64,000 nt of DNA from Pseudomonas_T sp032052615 (GCA_032052615.1 DAMBWF010000003.1:310001-374000), one strand, 5' to 3'; positions 21,638 through 31,376 are shown, counted from the stretch's first letter. Notes: generated by a model from the sequence alone, not told the origin. Made by a program: numbers and translations.

Positions 21638-23119
21638 ATGTGGCGTGAAACTAAACTCCTTCTGATTGACGACGACAGCGAGCGCCGGCGCGAGCTGACC
21701 ATCATCCTGAATTTCCTCGGTGAAGAGCATGTAGCCTGCTCCAGTGGCGACTGGCAGGCCCGCGCCGCTTCGTTGAGCTCCAGTCGAGAAGTGCTTGCCG
21801 TCCTTCTGGGAGACGTAACCCTCAAGGGCGGCCAGGCGGAAGTGCTCAAGCAACTCGCCGCCTGGGATGAATACCTGCCCCTGTTGTTGATCGGCGAGCC
21901 GGCCGCCTCCGACTGGCCGGAAGACGTACGCCGTCGCGTCCTGGGCAATCTGCTCATGCCACCCAGCTACAGCAAGTTGCTGGACCTCCTGCACCGGGCC
22001 CAGGTTTACCGGGAAATGTACGACCAAGCCCGGGAGCGGGGGCGTCAGCGGGAACCCAACCTGTTCCGCAGCTTGGTGGGCACCAGTCGGGCGATTCAGC
22101 AGGTCCGGCAGATGATGCAGCAGGTGGCGGATACCGATGCCAGCGTATTGATCCTGGGTGAATCCGGCACCGGCAAGGAAGTGGTCGCGCGCAACCTGCA
22201 TTACCATTCCAAGCGGCGCGAAGGGCCCTTCGTGCCGGTCAACTGCGGAGCGATTCCGGCGGAGCTGCTGGAAAGCGAGCTGTTCGGCCACGAAAAGGGA
22301 GCCTTCACGGGCGCCATCAGCAGCCGCGCGGGACGCTTCGAACTGGCGAACAGCGGCACGCTCTTCCTCGACGAGATCGGCGACATGCCGCTGCCGATGC
22401 AGGTCAAGTTGCTACGCGTCTTGCAGGAGCGGACCTTCGAGCGTGTCGGCAGCAACAAGACACAGAACGTCGACGTGCGCATCATCGCCGCCACCCACAA
22501 GAACCTGGAAAAGATGATCGAGGAAGGCAGCTTCCGCGAGGATCTCTATTACCGCCTCAACGTCTTTCCCATCGAAATGGCGCCGTTGCGTGAGCGCAGC
22601 GAAGACATTCCCCTGCTGATCAACGAGTTGATCTCTCGCATGGAGCATGAAAAGCGCGGCTCGATACGCTTCAACTCAGCCGCCATCTTTTCCCTGTGCC
22701 AACATGACTGGGCCGGCAACGTGCGAGAGCTTGCCAACCTGGTCGAGCGCATGGCGATCATGCACCCGTACGGGGTGATCGGAGTGGCCGAGCTGCCGAA
22801 GAAATTCCGTCATATCGAGGACGAGGACGAACAGCTCACCGCGACGCTCCGGGAAGAGTTGGAGGAGCGCACCGTCATCGCCTCCAGCCTGGCCAGTCCC
22901 ATCAGCGCCACGACGGCCATGCTGCCGCCAGAAGGGCTCGACCTCAAGGACTACCTGGGCAACCTGGAGCAAGGGCTGATCCAGCAGGCGTTGGACGATG
23001 CCAATGGGGTCGTGGCTCGCGCGGCCGAGCGCCTGCGTATCCGTCGAACCACGCTGGTGGAAAAGATGCGCAAGTATGGGATGAGTCGTCGCGACGAAGA
23101 TGATCCTTCCGGGGAGTGA
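21638..23119 (+). CDS. fleQ: Flagellar master regulator FleQ (c-di-GMP-responsive sigma-54 activator)
   Basis: FleQ activates RpoN-dependent flagellar genes and represses biofilm matrix genes unless c-di-GMP is bound. The 493-residue protein has an N-terminal receiver-like FleQ domain (1-130) in which the usual phospho-acceptor context is lost (AVLLGDVTL). The linker motif LFRSLVG at 142-148 is the c-di-GMP-binding element, with the key Arg at 144. The AAA+ domain has GESGTGKE, the sigma-54 contact loop GAFTGA and LFLDEIGDM. A Fis-type helix-turn-helix lies at the C-terminus (VVARAAERLRIRRTTLVEKM). FleN, encoded further on, is its antagonist. Its position before fleSR is conserved. Confidence 0.97.
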   Translation: MWRETKLLLIDDDSERRRELTIILNFLGEEHVACSSGDWQARAASLSSSREVLAVLLGDVTLKGGQAEVLKQLAAWDEYLPLLLIGEPAASDWPEDVRRRVLGNLLMPPSYSKLLDLLHRAQVYREMYDQARERGRQREPNLFRSLVGTSRAIQQVRQMMQQVADTDASVLILGESGTGKEVVARNLHYHSKRREGPFVPVNCGAIPAELLESELFGHEKGAFTGAISSRAGRFELANSGTLFLDEIGDMPLPMQVKLLRVLQERTFERVGSNKTQNVDVRIIAATHKNLEKMIEEGSFREDLYYRLNVFPIEMAPLRERSEDIPLLINELISRMEHEKRGSIRFNSAAIFSLCQHDWAGNVRELANLVERMAIMHPYGVIGVAELPKKFRHIEDEDEQLTATLREELEERTVIASSLASPISATTAMLPPEGLDLKDYLGNLEQGLIQQALDDANGVVARAAERLRIRRTTLVEKMRKYGMSRRDEDDPSGE

Positions 23120-23174
23120 GCCGGTCTCTTGACGCCCTACGCATATCCCATTGAAAAATAAAGGCTTTAAAAAC

Positions 23175-23190
23175 AGGCACAGGGCTTGCT
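23175..23190 (+). promoter_or_regulatory. Sigma-54 (RpoN) promoter of fleS-fleR
   Basis: AGGCACAGGGCTTGCT has GG at 23176-23177 and GC at 23188-23189 with correct spacing. It differs from consensus only at the first base and the seventh. It is 50 bases before the fleS ATG. FleQ/RpoN control of fleSR is established for Pseudomonas aeruginosa and fits this site. Confidence 0.82.
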
Positions 23191-23239
23191 AGGTCTCTTT
23201 ACCCCGACCGTCTTCTGACGTTCGCCGTGAGAGAGAGTC

Positions 23240-24445
23240 ATGAAGCAAGCCGCCAAGCCCCTGTCTTCCGAGCGCCACGCCGCCTCCGACGAGCAAGCCT
23301 CCCACGGGCTCGAGAGCGCCTTGGCGCTGTTCAATCGGATGTCCGTCCAGCTCAGCGAGTCTTATGAGTTGCTGGAGGTGCGAGTCAGCGAGCTGAAAGG
23401 CGAGCTGGCCTTGGTCAGTGCCCAGCGCATGGGGGAACTGGCGGAGAAGGAGCGCCTGGCCAACCGCTTACAGAGCCTGCTCGATCTGTTGCCCGGCGGT
23501 GTGATCGTTCTGGATGGACAAGGCGTCGTGCGCGAAGCCAACCCGGTGGCCACTCAGTTGCTGGGCCAACCCTTGGTGGGTGTGCTTTGGCGACAGGTGA
23601 TCGCCCGTTGCTTCGCGCCTCGAAAGGACGATGGCCACGAAATTTCCCTCAAGGATGGCCGTCGGCTGTCCATCGCCACCCGCTCCCTGCGCGGCGAGCC
23701 AGGGCAATTGGTGCTTCTCACCGACCTGACGGAAACTCGGCGGCTCCAGGATCAGCTCGCGCGTCACGAGCGGCTGTCCGTGCTGGGCCGGATGATGGCG
23801 TCCCTGGCCCACCAGATTCGCACACCGCTTTCCGCCGCCTTGCTGTACGCCAGCCATCTCAACGAACGGACCCTTCCGGTGGAACAACAGCGGCGTTTCG
23901 CCGGTCGCCTGAAAGAGCGTTTGCACGACGTGGAGCACCAAGTGCGCGACATGTTGGCCTTCGCCGGGGGCGAGTTGCCCCTGCCGGATCGTCTGACGCC
24001 CAGGCTCTGGTTCGAAGCGCTGCGTCAGGCCGCCGAACCCCATGTGGACGGGGTGGCGATCCGTTGGCAGTGCGATGTTCGTCAAGGGGTGCTGCTATGT
24101 AATCGCGACACCCTGGTGGGCGCCGTGCTGAACCTGATCACTAACGCGATCCAGGCAACGAGGAGCGAGGCGCGGCTGAAAGTCCACCTCTATTCACGCG
24201 GCACCGAGCTACGGGTATGCGTAAGCGACAATGGCCCGGGTATCGAGCCGCATGTTCTGGCGCGCTTGGGCGAGCCTTTCTTCACCACTCGTACCGGCGG
24301 TACGGGGTTGGGCGTCGCCGTGGCGAAGGCTGTGGCCCGTGCGCATCAAGGCGAGTTGCGGCTACGCTCCCGGGTCGGTCGCGGCACCTGCGCGCTGCTG
24401 ACCTTGCCGCTTCTGCCGGACGCCCCTGCACCCCTACAGGAGTAG
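23240..24445 (+). CDS. fleS: Flagellar sensor histidine kinase FleS
   Basis: FleS phosphorylates FleR to switch on the third tier of flagellar genes (hook and basal-body completion). The 401-residue protein has no membrane segment and is predicted cytoplasmic. After a coiled-coil N-terminal stretch (about 30-75) comes a PAS domain (about 80-160, LLDLLPGGVIVLDGQGVVREANPVA). A HisKA dimerisation helix has the H-box LAHQIRTPLSAAL. The ATPase domain carries LNLITNAIQA (N box), VSDNGPGIEP (G1) and TRTGGTGLGVAVAKAVA (G2). The signal sensed is unknown. fleR begins 5 bases downstream. Confidence 0.95.
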   Translation: MKQAAKPLSSERHAASDEQASHGLESALALFNRMSVQLSESYELLEVRVSELKGELALVSAQRMGELAEKERLANRLQSLLDLLPGGVIVLDGQGVVREANPVATQLLGQPLVGVLWRQVIARCFAPRKDDGHEISLKDGRRLSIATRSLRGEPGQLVLLTDLTETRRLQDQLARHERLSVLGRMMASLAHQIRTPLSAALLYASHLNERTLPVEQQRRFAGRLKERLHDVEHQVRDMLAFAGGELPLPDRLTPRLWFEALRQAAEPHVDGVAIRWQCDVRQGVLLCNRDTLVGAVLNLITNAIQATRSEARLKVHLYSRGTELRVCVSDNGPGIEPHVLARLGEPFFTTRTGGTGLGVAVAKAVARAHQGELRLRSRVGRGTCALLTLPLLPDAPAPLQE

Positions 24446-24450
24446 CGATC

Positions 24451-25842
24451 ATGGATGCCACCGTTCTGCTGGTCGAAGATGATCGGGCGTTGCGCGAGGC
24501 GCTGGCCGATACCTTGAGTCTGGCGGGGTACCGCTTCCAGGCGGTCGGGTCGGCGGAAGCGGCTCTGGATGCACTGGCCCAATCAGGGTTCGGCCTAGTG
24601 GTCAGCGACGTAAGCATGCCGGGCATGGATGGCCATGGCCTGCTGGCCGCGGTGCGCGCGCGTTACCCCCATGTACCCGTCTTGCTGATGACGGCCCATG
24701 GCACCGTGGAGCGGGCCGTAGAGGCGATCCGCCACGGCGCGGCCGACTACCTGGTCAAGCCGTTCGAACCCGGCACGTTGCTGAAGTTGGTGGAGCGACA
24801 CGCGTTGGGCCGGCTCGTCGAGGAAGAGGGCCCGGTCGCCGCCGATCCCGCCAGCCGGAGTTTGCTGGACCTGGCCGCTCGCGTGGCCCGTAGCGATTCC
24901 ACGGTGTTGATTTCCGGCGAGTCCGGCACCGGAAAGGAAGTGCTGGCGCGCTACATCCACCAGCAGTCTCCCCGTGCCGACAAACCTTTCATCGCCATCA
25001 ACTGCGCGGCGATTCCGGACAACATGCTGGAAGCCACCCTGTTCGGCCATGAGAAAGGCGCGTTCACCGGAGCCATTGCCGCCCAGCCCGGCAAATTCGA
25101 GCTGGCCGATGGCGGGACCCTGCTGTTGGACGAAATTTCCGAGATGCCGGTGGGCCTGCAGGCCAAGCTGTTGCGGGTGTTGCAGGAACGAGAGGTGGAG
25201 CGCGTGGGCGCTCGCAAGCCCATTGCCCTGGATATCCGGGTTCTTGCCACCACCAACCGCGACCTGGCGGCCGAGGTCGCCGCCGGCCGGTTCCGGGAAG
25301 ACCTTTACTATCGGCTGTCGGTATTCCCGCTGGCATGGCGCGCCTTGCGCGAACGCCCGGCGGATATCCTGCCGCTGGCCGAGCGGCTACTGGCCACGCA
25401 TGCCAGGAAGATGAATCATGCCGTCGCGCATTTCTCCGAAGCCGCCCGGGCCCGTTTGCTGGCTCATCCCTGGCCGGGGAACGTGCGGGAATTGGACAAT
25501 GCCATCCAGCGGGCGCTAATCCTTCAGCAGGGCGGCTCCATCCAGCCAGAGGACCTTTGTCTGGACCACGGCATCGGCTTGCCAGCCACTTCGCCAACGG
25601 TGCGTGCCGGCGCTGCCGTTCCGACGACGGCCGCGTCTCCGCCAGGCTGCGAGACCGGTGTGCTGGGCGACGATCTGCGCCGCCACGAATTCCAAGTGAT
25701 CATCGATACCCTGCGGGCCGAGCGGGGCCGTCGCAAGGAAGCGGCGGAGCGCCTGGGCATCAGCCCGCGTACCCTGCGCTACAAGCTCGCGCAAATGCGC
25801 GACGCCGGCTTTGACGTGGAAGCCTATCTCTATGCGAGCTGA
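24451..25842 (+). CDS. fleR: Sigma-54-dependent response regulator FleR
   Basis: FleR is the NtrC-type partner of FleS. From the ATG at 24451, which has an AGGAG ribosome site, it is 463 residues long. The receiver domain has MDATVLLVEDDRALRE, the phospho-acceptor in LVVSDVSMPGMDG, and the Lys in YLVKPF. The AAA+ domain has GESGTGKE, GHEKGAFTGAIAA and LLLDEISEMP. A C-terminal Fis-type helix-turn-helix reads KEAAERLGISPRTLRYKL. All functional motifs are intact, in contrast to the degenerate receiver of FleQ. It should activate late RpoN promoters such as those of flgBCDE outside the window. Confidence 0.96.
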   Translation: MDATVLLVEDDRALREALADTLSLAGYRFQAVGSAEAALDALAQSGFGLVVSDVSMPGMDGHGLLAAVRARYPHVPVLLMTAHGTVERAVEAIRHGAADYLVKPFEPGTLLKLVERHALGRLVEEEGPVAADPASRSLLDLAARVARSDSTVLISGESGTGKEVLARYIHQQSPRADKPFIAINCAAIPDNMLEATLFGHEKGAFTGAIAAQPGKFELADGGTLLLDEISEMPVGLQAKLLRVLQEREVERVGARKPIALDIRVLATTNRDLAAEVAAGRFREDLYYRLSVFPLAWRALRERPADILPLAERLLATHARKMNHAVAHFSEAARARLLAHPWPGNVRELDNAIQRALILQQGGSIQPEDLCLDHGIGLPATSPTVRAGAAVPTTAASPPGCETGVLGDDLRRHEFQVIIDTLRAERGRRKEAAERLGISPRTLRYKLAQMRDAGFDVEAYLYAS

Positions 25843-25958
25843 TCCAGCGCCTTGCCCCGCCCGAGCTTCAGCGGATCGATGATCGCCGGGGCCCGTTCGC
25901 GCTTGCCGGCATGTCACGGCGACCTCCCGCATCGCGCCGCTCGGGCTTTTCGGCCGAT

Positions 25959-25974
25959 TGGCACCCTTGTTGCA
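25959..25974 (+). promoter_or_regulatory. Sigma-54 (RpoN) promoter of the fliE operon
   Basis: TGGCACCCTTGTTGCA is an almost exact match to TGGCACG-N4-TTGCA, with correct GG/GC spacing, 58 bases before the fliE ATG. It should drive fliEFGHIJ and probably the following signalling genes. Confidence 0.9.
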
Positions 25975-26032
25975 AAACCCTGGCGTACCACCGCATAGCG
26001 TCAAAAAACTGCGGTCAGTGGAGGCAAGGGTC

Positions 26033-26365
26033 ATGAGCCAGGGTGTCGAATTCAATCGCCTGATGTTGGAAATGCGCGCCATGCAGATGGATGCGCTGGC
26101 GCGGCCGAAGCCCGTCACCCCCAGCACGCCCGAGGTGAATGCCCCGAGCTTCGCCGAGATGCTCGGCCAAGCCGTCAACAAGGTGCACGAAACCCAGCAG
26201 GTGGCCGGCCAACTGGCCAACGCCTTCGAAATCGGCCAGAGCGGTGTCGACCTGACCGACGTGATGATCGCGTCGCAGAAAGCCAGCGTGTCGTTCCAGG
26301 CCATGACCCAGGTCCGCAACAAGCTGGTCCAGGCCTATCAAGACATCATGCAGATGCCGGTTTGA
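26033..26365 (+). CDS. fliE: Flagellar hook-basal body protein FliE
   Basis: FliE links the MS ring (FliF) to the proximal rod and is the first rod-type export substrate. The 110-residue product starts at the ATG preceded by GGAGG, beginning MSQGVEFNRLMLEMRAMQMDALA. An upstream in-frame start at 25958 would place translation inside the promoter and is rejected. The conserved part is PSFAEMLGQAVNKVHETQQVAGQLANAFEIGQSGVDLTDVMIASQKASVSFQAMTQVRNKLVQAYQDIM, here read in segments as the FliE core helices. fliF follows after 14 bases. Confidence 0.95.
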   Translation: MSQGVEFNRLMLEMRAMQMDALARPKPVTPSTPEVNAPSFAEMLGQAVNKVHETQQVAGQLANAFEIGQSGVDLTDVMIASQKASVSFQAMTQVRNKLVQAYQDIMQMPV

Positions 26366-26379
26366 GGTGAGGTGAGAAA

Positions 26380-28170
26380 ATGGCCGAAGCTGCTGTAGCC
26401 ACCAACGTTCCCGCCACCACGACGGACACCGACCAGCCGAAGAAGCCGCTGTTCGGGCTGGCCTTCCTGGAAAACCTTTCCGAGATGTCGATGCTGCGCC
26501 AGGTCGGCCTGCTGGTCGGCCTCGCCGCCAGTGTCGCCATCGGCTTCGCCGTGGTGCTTTGGTCCCAGCAACCGGATTACCGTCCACTCTATGGCAGCCT
26601 TGCCGGAATGGATGCCAACCAGGTGATGGAGGCCCTGACCATGGCCGATATCTCCTACAAGATCGAACCCAACACGGGCGCGCTGCTGGTGAAGTCCGAA
26701 GATGTTGCCCGCGCGCGCTTGAAACTGGCCGGCGCAGGCATCGCGCCCAGCGACGGCAATGTCGGCTTCGAGATTCTCGACAAGGAGCCGGCCCTGGGTA
26801 CCAGCCAGTTCATGGAAGCGGCGAATTACCGGCGCGGCCTGGAAGGCGAACTGGCGCGCACCATCTCCAGCCTGAATAACGTCAAGGGCGCGCGGGTCCA
26901 CCTGGCCATCCCGAAAAGCTCGGTGTTCGTCCGCGACGAGCGCAAGCCTAGCGCTTCGGTGTTGGTGGAGCTGTACCCGGGGCGTAATCTCGAACCCAGC
27001 CAAGTCATGGCGATCATCAACCTGGTGGCTTCCAGCGTGCCGGAGTTGAGCAAGTCTCAGGTGGCGGTGGTCGATCAGAAGGGCAACCTGCTCTCCGACC
27101 AACAGGAATTGTCCGAGCTGACCATGGCCGGCAAGCAGTACGACTACACGCGGCGCATGGAAAGCCTGCTGACCCAGCGCGTGCACAGCATCCTGCAGCC
27201 GGTGCTGGGAAATGGCCGCTACAAGGCCGAGGTATCGGCCGACGTGGATTTCAGCGCGGTGGAGTCCACCGCCGAGATGTTCAACCCCGATCAGCCGGCG
27301 CTGCGCAGCGAGCAGAAGGTCAGCGAGGAGCGACAGAACAGCCAGGGCCCGCAGGGCGTGCCGGGCGCGCTGTCGAACCAGCCACCGGGCGCCGCGACCG
27401 CGCCGCAGCAAGCCGCGGCCGGCGCTGCGCCGGCGGGCGTCGCGCCGGGCCAGCCGATTCTCAACGACAATGGCCAGCAGATCATCGACCCGACCACCGG
27501 CAAGCCGCTGCTGGCGCCTTACCCGAGCGACAAGCGGGAGCAGGCCACCCGCAACTTCGAACTGGATCGCTCCATCAGCTATACCCGCCAGCAGCAGGGC
27601 CGCCTGCGTCGCCTGTCGGTGGCGGTGGTGCTGGACGACCAGATCAAGGCGGGCGCCAACGGGGAGGCGACCCATGTGCCCTGGACCGCCGACGAGATCG
27701 CCCGTTTCACCCGCCTGGTCCAGGACGCGGTGGGGTTCGATGCCAGCCGAGGCGACAGCGTGAGCGTCATCAACACGCCGTTCATCGGAGACAGCAGCGA
27801 ACCTGTCGACGAAATCGCCTTCTACCAGCAGCCTTGGTTCTGGGACCTGCTGAAACAAGGCCTGGGCGCGCTGTTCATCCTGATTCTGGTGCTGTTCGTG
27901 TTGCGCCCGGCCTTGAACAACATCACGGGCGGCAGCAAGGACCGTGACGCCGTGACCGCGGGCGGGAAGGATGTCGAACTGGGCGAAATGGGCGGGCTGG
28001 AAGGCGAGCTGTCCGACGATCGCGTCAGCCTGGGCGGTTCGCAGAGCATCATGCTGCCCAGCCCCAGCGAGGGGTATGATGCACAACTGAACGCCATCAA
28101 GAGTCTGGTGGCGGACGATCCGGGCCGGGTGGCCCAAGTAGTCAAAGACTGGATCAACGCCGATGAGTGA
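26380..28170 (+). CDS. fliF: Flagellar MS-ring protein FliF
   Basis: FliF builds the membrane-supramembrane ring, the base of the motor and housing of the export gate. The 596-residue protein has two membrane segments (about 42-61 and 492-512). Between them is the large periplasmic region with the ring-building motifs (YRPLYGSLAGMDANQVMEAL, ARVHLAIPKSSVFVRDERKPSASV) and a Pro/Ala/Gln-rich loop near 330-360 typical of pseudomonads. The cytoplasmic C-terminus (SLVADDPGRVAQVVKDWIN) is the FliG-binding tail. It overlaps the start of fliG by 8 bases, implying coupled translation of two proteins that assemble together. Confidence 0.97.
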   Translation: MAEAAVATNVPATTTDTDQPKKPLFGLAFLENLSEMSMLRQVGLLVGLAASVAIGFAVVLWSQQPDYRPLYGSLAGMDANQVMEALTMADISYKIEPNTGALLVKSEDVARARLKLAGAGIAPSDGNVGFEILDKEPALGTSQFMEAANYRRGLEGELARTISSLNNVKGARVHLAIPKSSVFVRDERKPSASVLVELYPGRNLEPSQVMAIINLVASSVPELSKSQVAVVDQKGNLLSDQQELSELTMAGKQYDYTRRMESLLTQRVHSILQPVLGNGRYKAEVSADVDFSAVESTAEMFNPDQPALRSEQKVSEERQNSQGPQGVPGALSNQPPGAATAPQQAAAGAAPAGVAPGQPILNDNGQQIIDPTTGKPLLAPYPSDKREQATRNFELDRSISYTRQQQGRLRRLSVAVVLDDQIKAGANGEATHVPWTADEIARFTRLVQDAVGFDASRGDSVSVINTPFIGDSSEPVDEIAFYQQPWFWDLLKQGLGALFILILVLFVLRPALNNITGGSKDRDAVTAGGKDVELGEMGGLEGELSDDRVSLGGSQSIMLPSPSEGYDAQLNAIKSLVADDPGRVAQVVKDWINADE

Positions 28171-29179
28171 TAACCGCGCTCCCGCCAAGCTGACCAAGGT
28201 CGACAAGGCCGCCATCCTGTTGCTGTCCCTGGGCGAGACCGATGCCGCCCAGGTGCTGCGCCACCTCGGGCCCAAGGAAGTCCAGCGGGTCGGCGTGGCC
28301 ATGGCGCAGATGCGCAACATCCACCGCGAGCAGGTGGAGCAGGTGATGGGCGAATTCGTCGAGATCGTCGGCGACCAGACCAGCCTCGGCGTAGGCGCCG
28401 ATGGCTACATCCGCAAGATGCTCACCCAGGCGTTGGGCGAGGACAAGGCCGGCAACCTGATCGACCGTATCCTGCTCGGCGGCAGCACCAGCGGCCTCGA
28501 CAGCCTCAAATGGATGGAGCCCCGCGCGGTGGCGGACGTGATCCGCTACGAACATCCGCAGATCCAGGCGATCGTCGTCGCCTACCTCGACCCCGACCAG
28601 GCGGGCGAGGTGCTCAGCCACTTCGACCACAAGGTGCGCCTGGACATCATCCTGCGCGTGTCCTCCCTCAACACCGTGCAACCGGCGGCGTTGAAGGAAC
28701 TCAACCAGATTCTCGAAAAGCAGTTCTCCGGCAGCGCCAACACCACCCGCGCCACCATGGGCGGCGTCAAGCGCGCGGCGGACATCATGAACTACCTCGA
28801 CAGCTCCGTCGAAGGCGCGCTGATGGACTCGATCCGCGAAGTGGACGAGGACCTGTCGTCCCAGATCGAGGACCTGATGTTCGTCTTCGACAACCTGGCC
28901 GAGGTGGACGACCGCGGCATTCAGGCGTTGCTGCGGGAAGTGTCGTCGGACGTGCTGGTCATCGCCCTCAAGGGCGCCGACGATGCGATCAAGGAAAAAG
29001 TCTTCAAGAACATGTCCAAGCGGGCGGCTGAGTTGCTGCGCGACGACCTGGAGGCCAAGGGGCCGGTGCGGGTCAGCGAAGTGGAAGCGGCGCAGAAAGA
29101 AATCCTCACCATCGCTCGTCGCATGGCCGAAGCCGGAGAAATCGTTCTCGGCGGCGCCGGTGGCGAGGCGATGGTCTAA
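28163..29179 (+). CDS. fliG: Flagellar motor switch protein FliG
   Basis: FliG is the torque-generating rotor protein of the C ring. It contacts FliF at its N-terminus, FliM in the middle and the stator at its C-terminus. The 338-residue protein has LTKVDKAAILLLSLGETDAAQVLRHL at the start and the EHPQ motif (RYEHPQIQAIVVAYL) used for FliM binding. The charged C-terminal torque helix reads RGIQALLREVSSDVLVIALKGADD, with SKRAAELLRDDLEAKGPVR after it. Length and motifs are normal. It lies in the fliEFGHIJ operon. Confidence 0.97.
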   Translation: MSDNRAPAKLTKVDKAAILLLSLGETDAAQVLRHLGPKEVQRVGVAMAQMRNIHREQVEQVMGEFVEIVGDQTSLGVGADGYIRKMLTQALGEDKAGNLIDRILLGGSTSGLDSLKWMEPRAVADVIRYEHPQIQAIVVAYLDPDQAGEVLSHFDHKVRLDIILRVSSLNTVQPAALKELNQILEKQFSGSANTTRATMGGVKRAADIMNYLDSSVEGALMDSIREVDEDLSSQIEDLMFVFDNLAEVDDRGIQALLREVSSDVLVIALKGADDAIKEKVFKNMSKRAAELLRDDLEAKGPVRVSEVEAAQKEILTIARRMAEAGEIVLGGAGGEAMV

Positions 29180-29194
29180 TCGGGCGGTACGGAC

Positions 29195-30025
29195 ATGAAC
29201 AATAAGGACGCCAGCAGCGAAGTGATCCGGGCGAAGGATCTGGGCGCCTTCGATCGCTGGTCGTTGCCCAGCTTCGACCCCGAGGGGGAGCAACCCGCCG
29301 AGCCGGCTCCGGAAGCGCCCGCCGCGCCCGCCGAGGCCGAATCGGCGCCCGCCCCGATACCAGCGGCCGCCGAGCCGCCGCCCTTGCCTTCGGAAGAGGT
29401 TGCCCTGGAGCACGTCAAGCCATTGACGCTGGACGAGCTGGAGGCGATCCGCCAGGACGCCTACAACGAAGGCTTCGCCACTGGCGAAAAGGACGGGTTC
29501 CGCGCCGGGCAGTTGAAGGCCAAGCAGGAAGCCGACCTGGCCCTCGCCTCCAAGCTGCAGCGCCTGGAAACCCTCATGGGCAACCTGATGGCGCCCATCG
29601 CCGAACAGGACAAGCTGATCGAGCAGGGGCTGGTGCTGCTACTGGGGCAGATCGTCCGCGAGGTGATCCAGCGAGAAGTCACCATCGATTCCAGCCAGAT
29701 CAGGGTGGTACTGCGGGAGGCGCTCAAGGTCCTGCCGATGGGGGCGGAGAACGTCCGTATCCATGTCAATCCGCAAGACTTCGAATTGGTCAAGTCGTTG
29801 CGCGAGCGCCACGAAGAGAAGTGGCGGATTCTCGAGGACGAGTCCCTGCTGCCGGGCGGTTGTCGCGTCGAGAGTGAGCAGAGCCGCATCGACGCCACGG
29901 TCGAGACCCGGCTGACCCAGGCCCTGAAGCAATTGGCGGAGCAGCAACGGGAGCAGGCGACTCAGCCCCAGACGCCCGATCTGTCCATCGACCTGAGCGC
30001 CCAGGCGACTCCCCATGCGTCTTGA
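29195..30025 (+). CDS. fliH: Flagellar assembly protein FliH (export ATPase regulator)
   Basis: FliH dimers bind the ATPase FliI and tie it to the C ring. The 276-residue product has a Pro/Ala/Glu-rich N-terminal third (about 25-70). A central segment with small residues at helix spacing (AYNEGFATGEKDGFRAGQLKAKQEADLALA) corresponds to the glycine-rich repeat region of FliH. The C-terminal V-ATPase-E-like domain reads LVLLLGQIVREVIQREVTIDSSQI and SLLPGGCRVESEQSRIDATVETRL. It overlaps fliI by 11 bases. Confidence 0.94.
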   Translation: MNNKDASSEVIRAKDLGAFDRWSLPSFDPEGEQPAEPAPEAPAAPAEAESAPAPIPAAAEPPPLPSEEVALEHVKPLTLDELEAIRQDAYNEGFATGEKDGFRAGQLKAKQEADLALASKLQRLETLMGNLMAPIAEQDKLIEQGLVLLLGQIVREVIQREVTIDSSQIRVVLREALKVLPMGAENVRIHVNPQDFELVKSLRERHEEKWRILEDESLLPGGCRVESEQSRIDATVETRLTQALKQLAEQQREQATQPQTPDLSIDLSAQATPHAS

Positions 30026-31370
30026 GCGCGTCAGCTTCGCCAAGCGACTGAGTGGCTACAAGGACGCGGTGCGCCTACCCAGCCAGCCGGTGGTGGAGGG
30101 GCGGCTGTTGCGCATGGTGGGCCTCACCCTGGAGGCGGAAGGGTTGCGCGCCGCCATCGGCAGTCGCTGCGTGGTGACCAACGACGACAGCTATCATCCG
30201 GTGCAGGTCGAGGCCGAAGTGATGGGCTTCGCTGGCGACAAGATCTACCTGATGCCCGTGGGCAGCCTCGCCGGTATCGCGCCGGGCGCCCGGGTCGTGC
30301 CCCTGCCCGATACCGGGCGCCTGCCCATGGGCATGTCGATGCTCGGCCGGGTGCTGGACGGTACCGGGCGCGCCCTGGACGACCGGGGACCGATGCGCGC
30401 CGAGGACTGGGTGCCGATGGATGGCCCGGTGATCAACCCGTTGAACCGGGACCCCATCAGCCAACCCCTCGACGTGGGCATCCGCGCCATCAATGGCCTG
30501 CTGACCGTCGGCCGCGGCCAGCGCCTGGGCCTGTTCGCCGGCACCGGCGTGGGCAAGAGCGTACTGCTGGGCATGATGACCCGTTTCACCGAGGCGGACA
30601 TCACCGTGGTGGGCCTGATCGGCGAGCGGGGCCGCGAGGTGAAGGAGTTCATCGAGCACATTCTTGGCGAAGAGGGTCTCAAACGCTCGGTGGTGGTAGC
30701 CTCGCCGGCGGACGACGCGCCCCTGATGCGCTTGCGCGCGGCCATGTACTGCACGCGGATCGCCGAGTATTTCCGCGACAAGGGCAAGAACGTGCTGCTG
30801 CTGATGGATTCCCTGACCCGCTTCGCCCAGGCGCAGCGGGAAATCGCCTTGGCCATCGGCGAGCCGCCCGCGACCAAGGGCTACCCGCCCTCGGTGTTCG
30901 CCCGCCTGCCGAAACTGGTGGAGCGCGCCGGCAACGCCGAAAAGGGCGGCGGTTCGATCACCGCGTTCTATACAGTACTGTCCGAGGGCGATGACCAGCA
31001 GGACCCCATCGCCGACTCCGCACGGGGCGTGCTGGACGGTCACTTCGTCCTGTCCCGCCGCCTGGCGGAGGAGGGCCACTATCCGGCCATCGACATCGAG
31101 GCCTCGATCAGCCGGGTCATGCCCCAGGTGGTCAGTCCGGATCACCTGCATCTGGCGCAGCGCTTCAAGCAATTGTGGTCTCGCTACCAGCAGAGCCGTG
31201 ACCTGATCAGCGTCGGCGCCTATGTGGCCGGCGGCGATGCGGAAACCGACCAGGCCATCGCCCGCCAGCCGGCGATGGCGCAGTTCCTGCGACAGGGGCT
31301 CCGGGAAAAGGTCGACCTCGCCGAAAGCGCCCAAGGGCTGGCTCAGGTCCTCGGGTCCGAGACGAGCTGA
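30015..31370 (+). CDS. fliI: Flagellum-specific export ATPase FliI
   Basis: FliI is the F1-beta-like ATPase that helps load and unfold substrates at the type III gate. The 451-residue protein has the P-loop GTGVGKS at 176-182, GERGREVKEF, the Walker B region NVLLLMDSLTRFAQAQREI and ALAIGEPPATKGYPPSVF. These are all diagnostic of the FliI/YscN family rather than of ATP synthase. The ATG lies inside the end of fliH. fliJ follows after 6 bases. Confidence 0.97.
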   Translation: MRLERVSFAKRLSGYKDAVRLPSQPVVEGRLLRMVGLTLEAEGLRAAIGSRCVVTNDDSYHPVQVEAEVMGFAGDKIYLMPVGSLAGIAPGARVVPLPDTGRLPMGMSMLGRVLDGTGRALDDRGPMRAEDWVPMDGPVINPLNRDPISQPLDVGIRAINGLLTVGRGQRLGLFAGTGVGKSVLLGMMTRFTEADITVVGLIGERGREVKEFIEHILGEEGLKRSVVVASPADDAPLMRLRAAMYCTRIAEYFRDKGKNVLLLMDSLTRFAQAQREIALAIGEPPATKGYPPSVFARLPKLVERAGNAEKGGGSITAFYTVLSEGDDQQDPIADSARGVLDGHFVLSRRLAEEGHYPAIDIEASISRVMPQVVSPDHLHLAQRFKQLWSRYQQSRDLISVGAYVAGGDAETDQAIARQPAMAQFLRQGLREKVDLAESAQGLAQVLGSETS

Positions 31371-31376
31371 TAACCG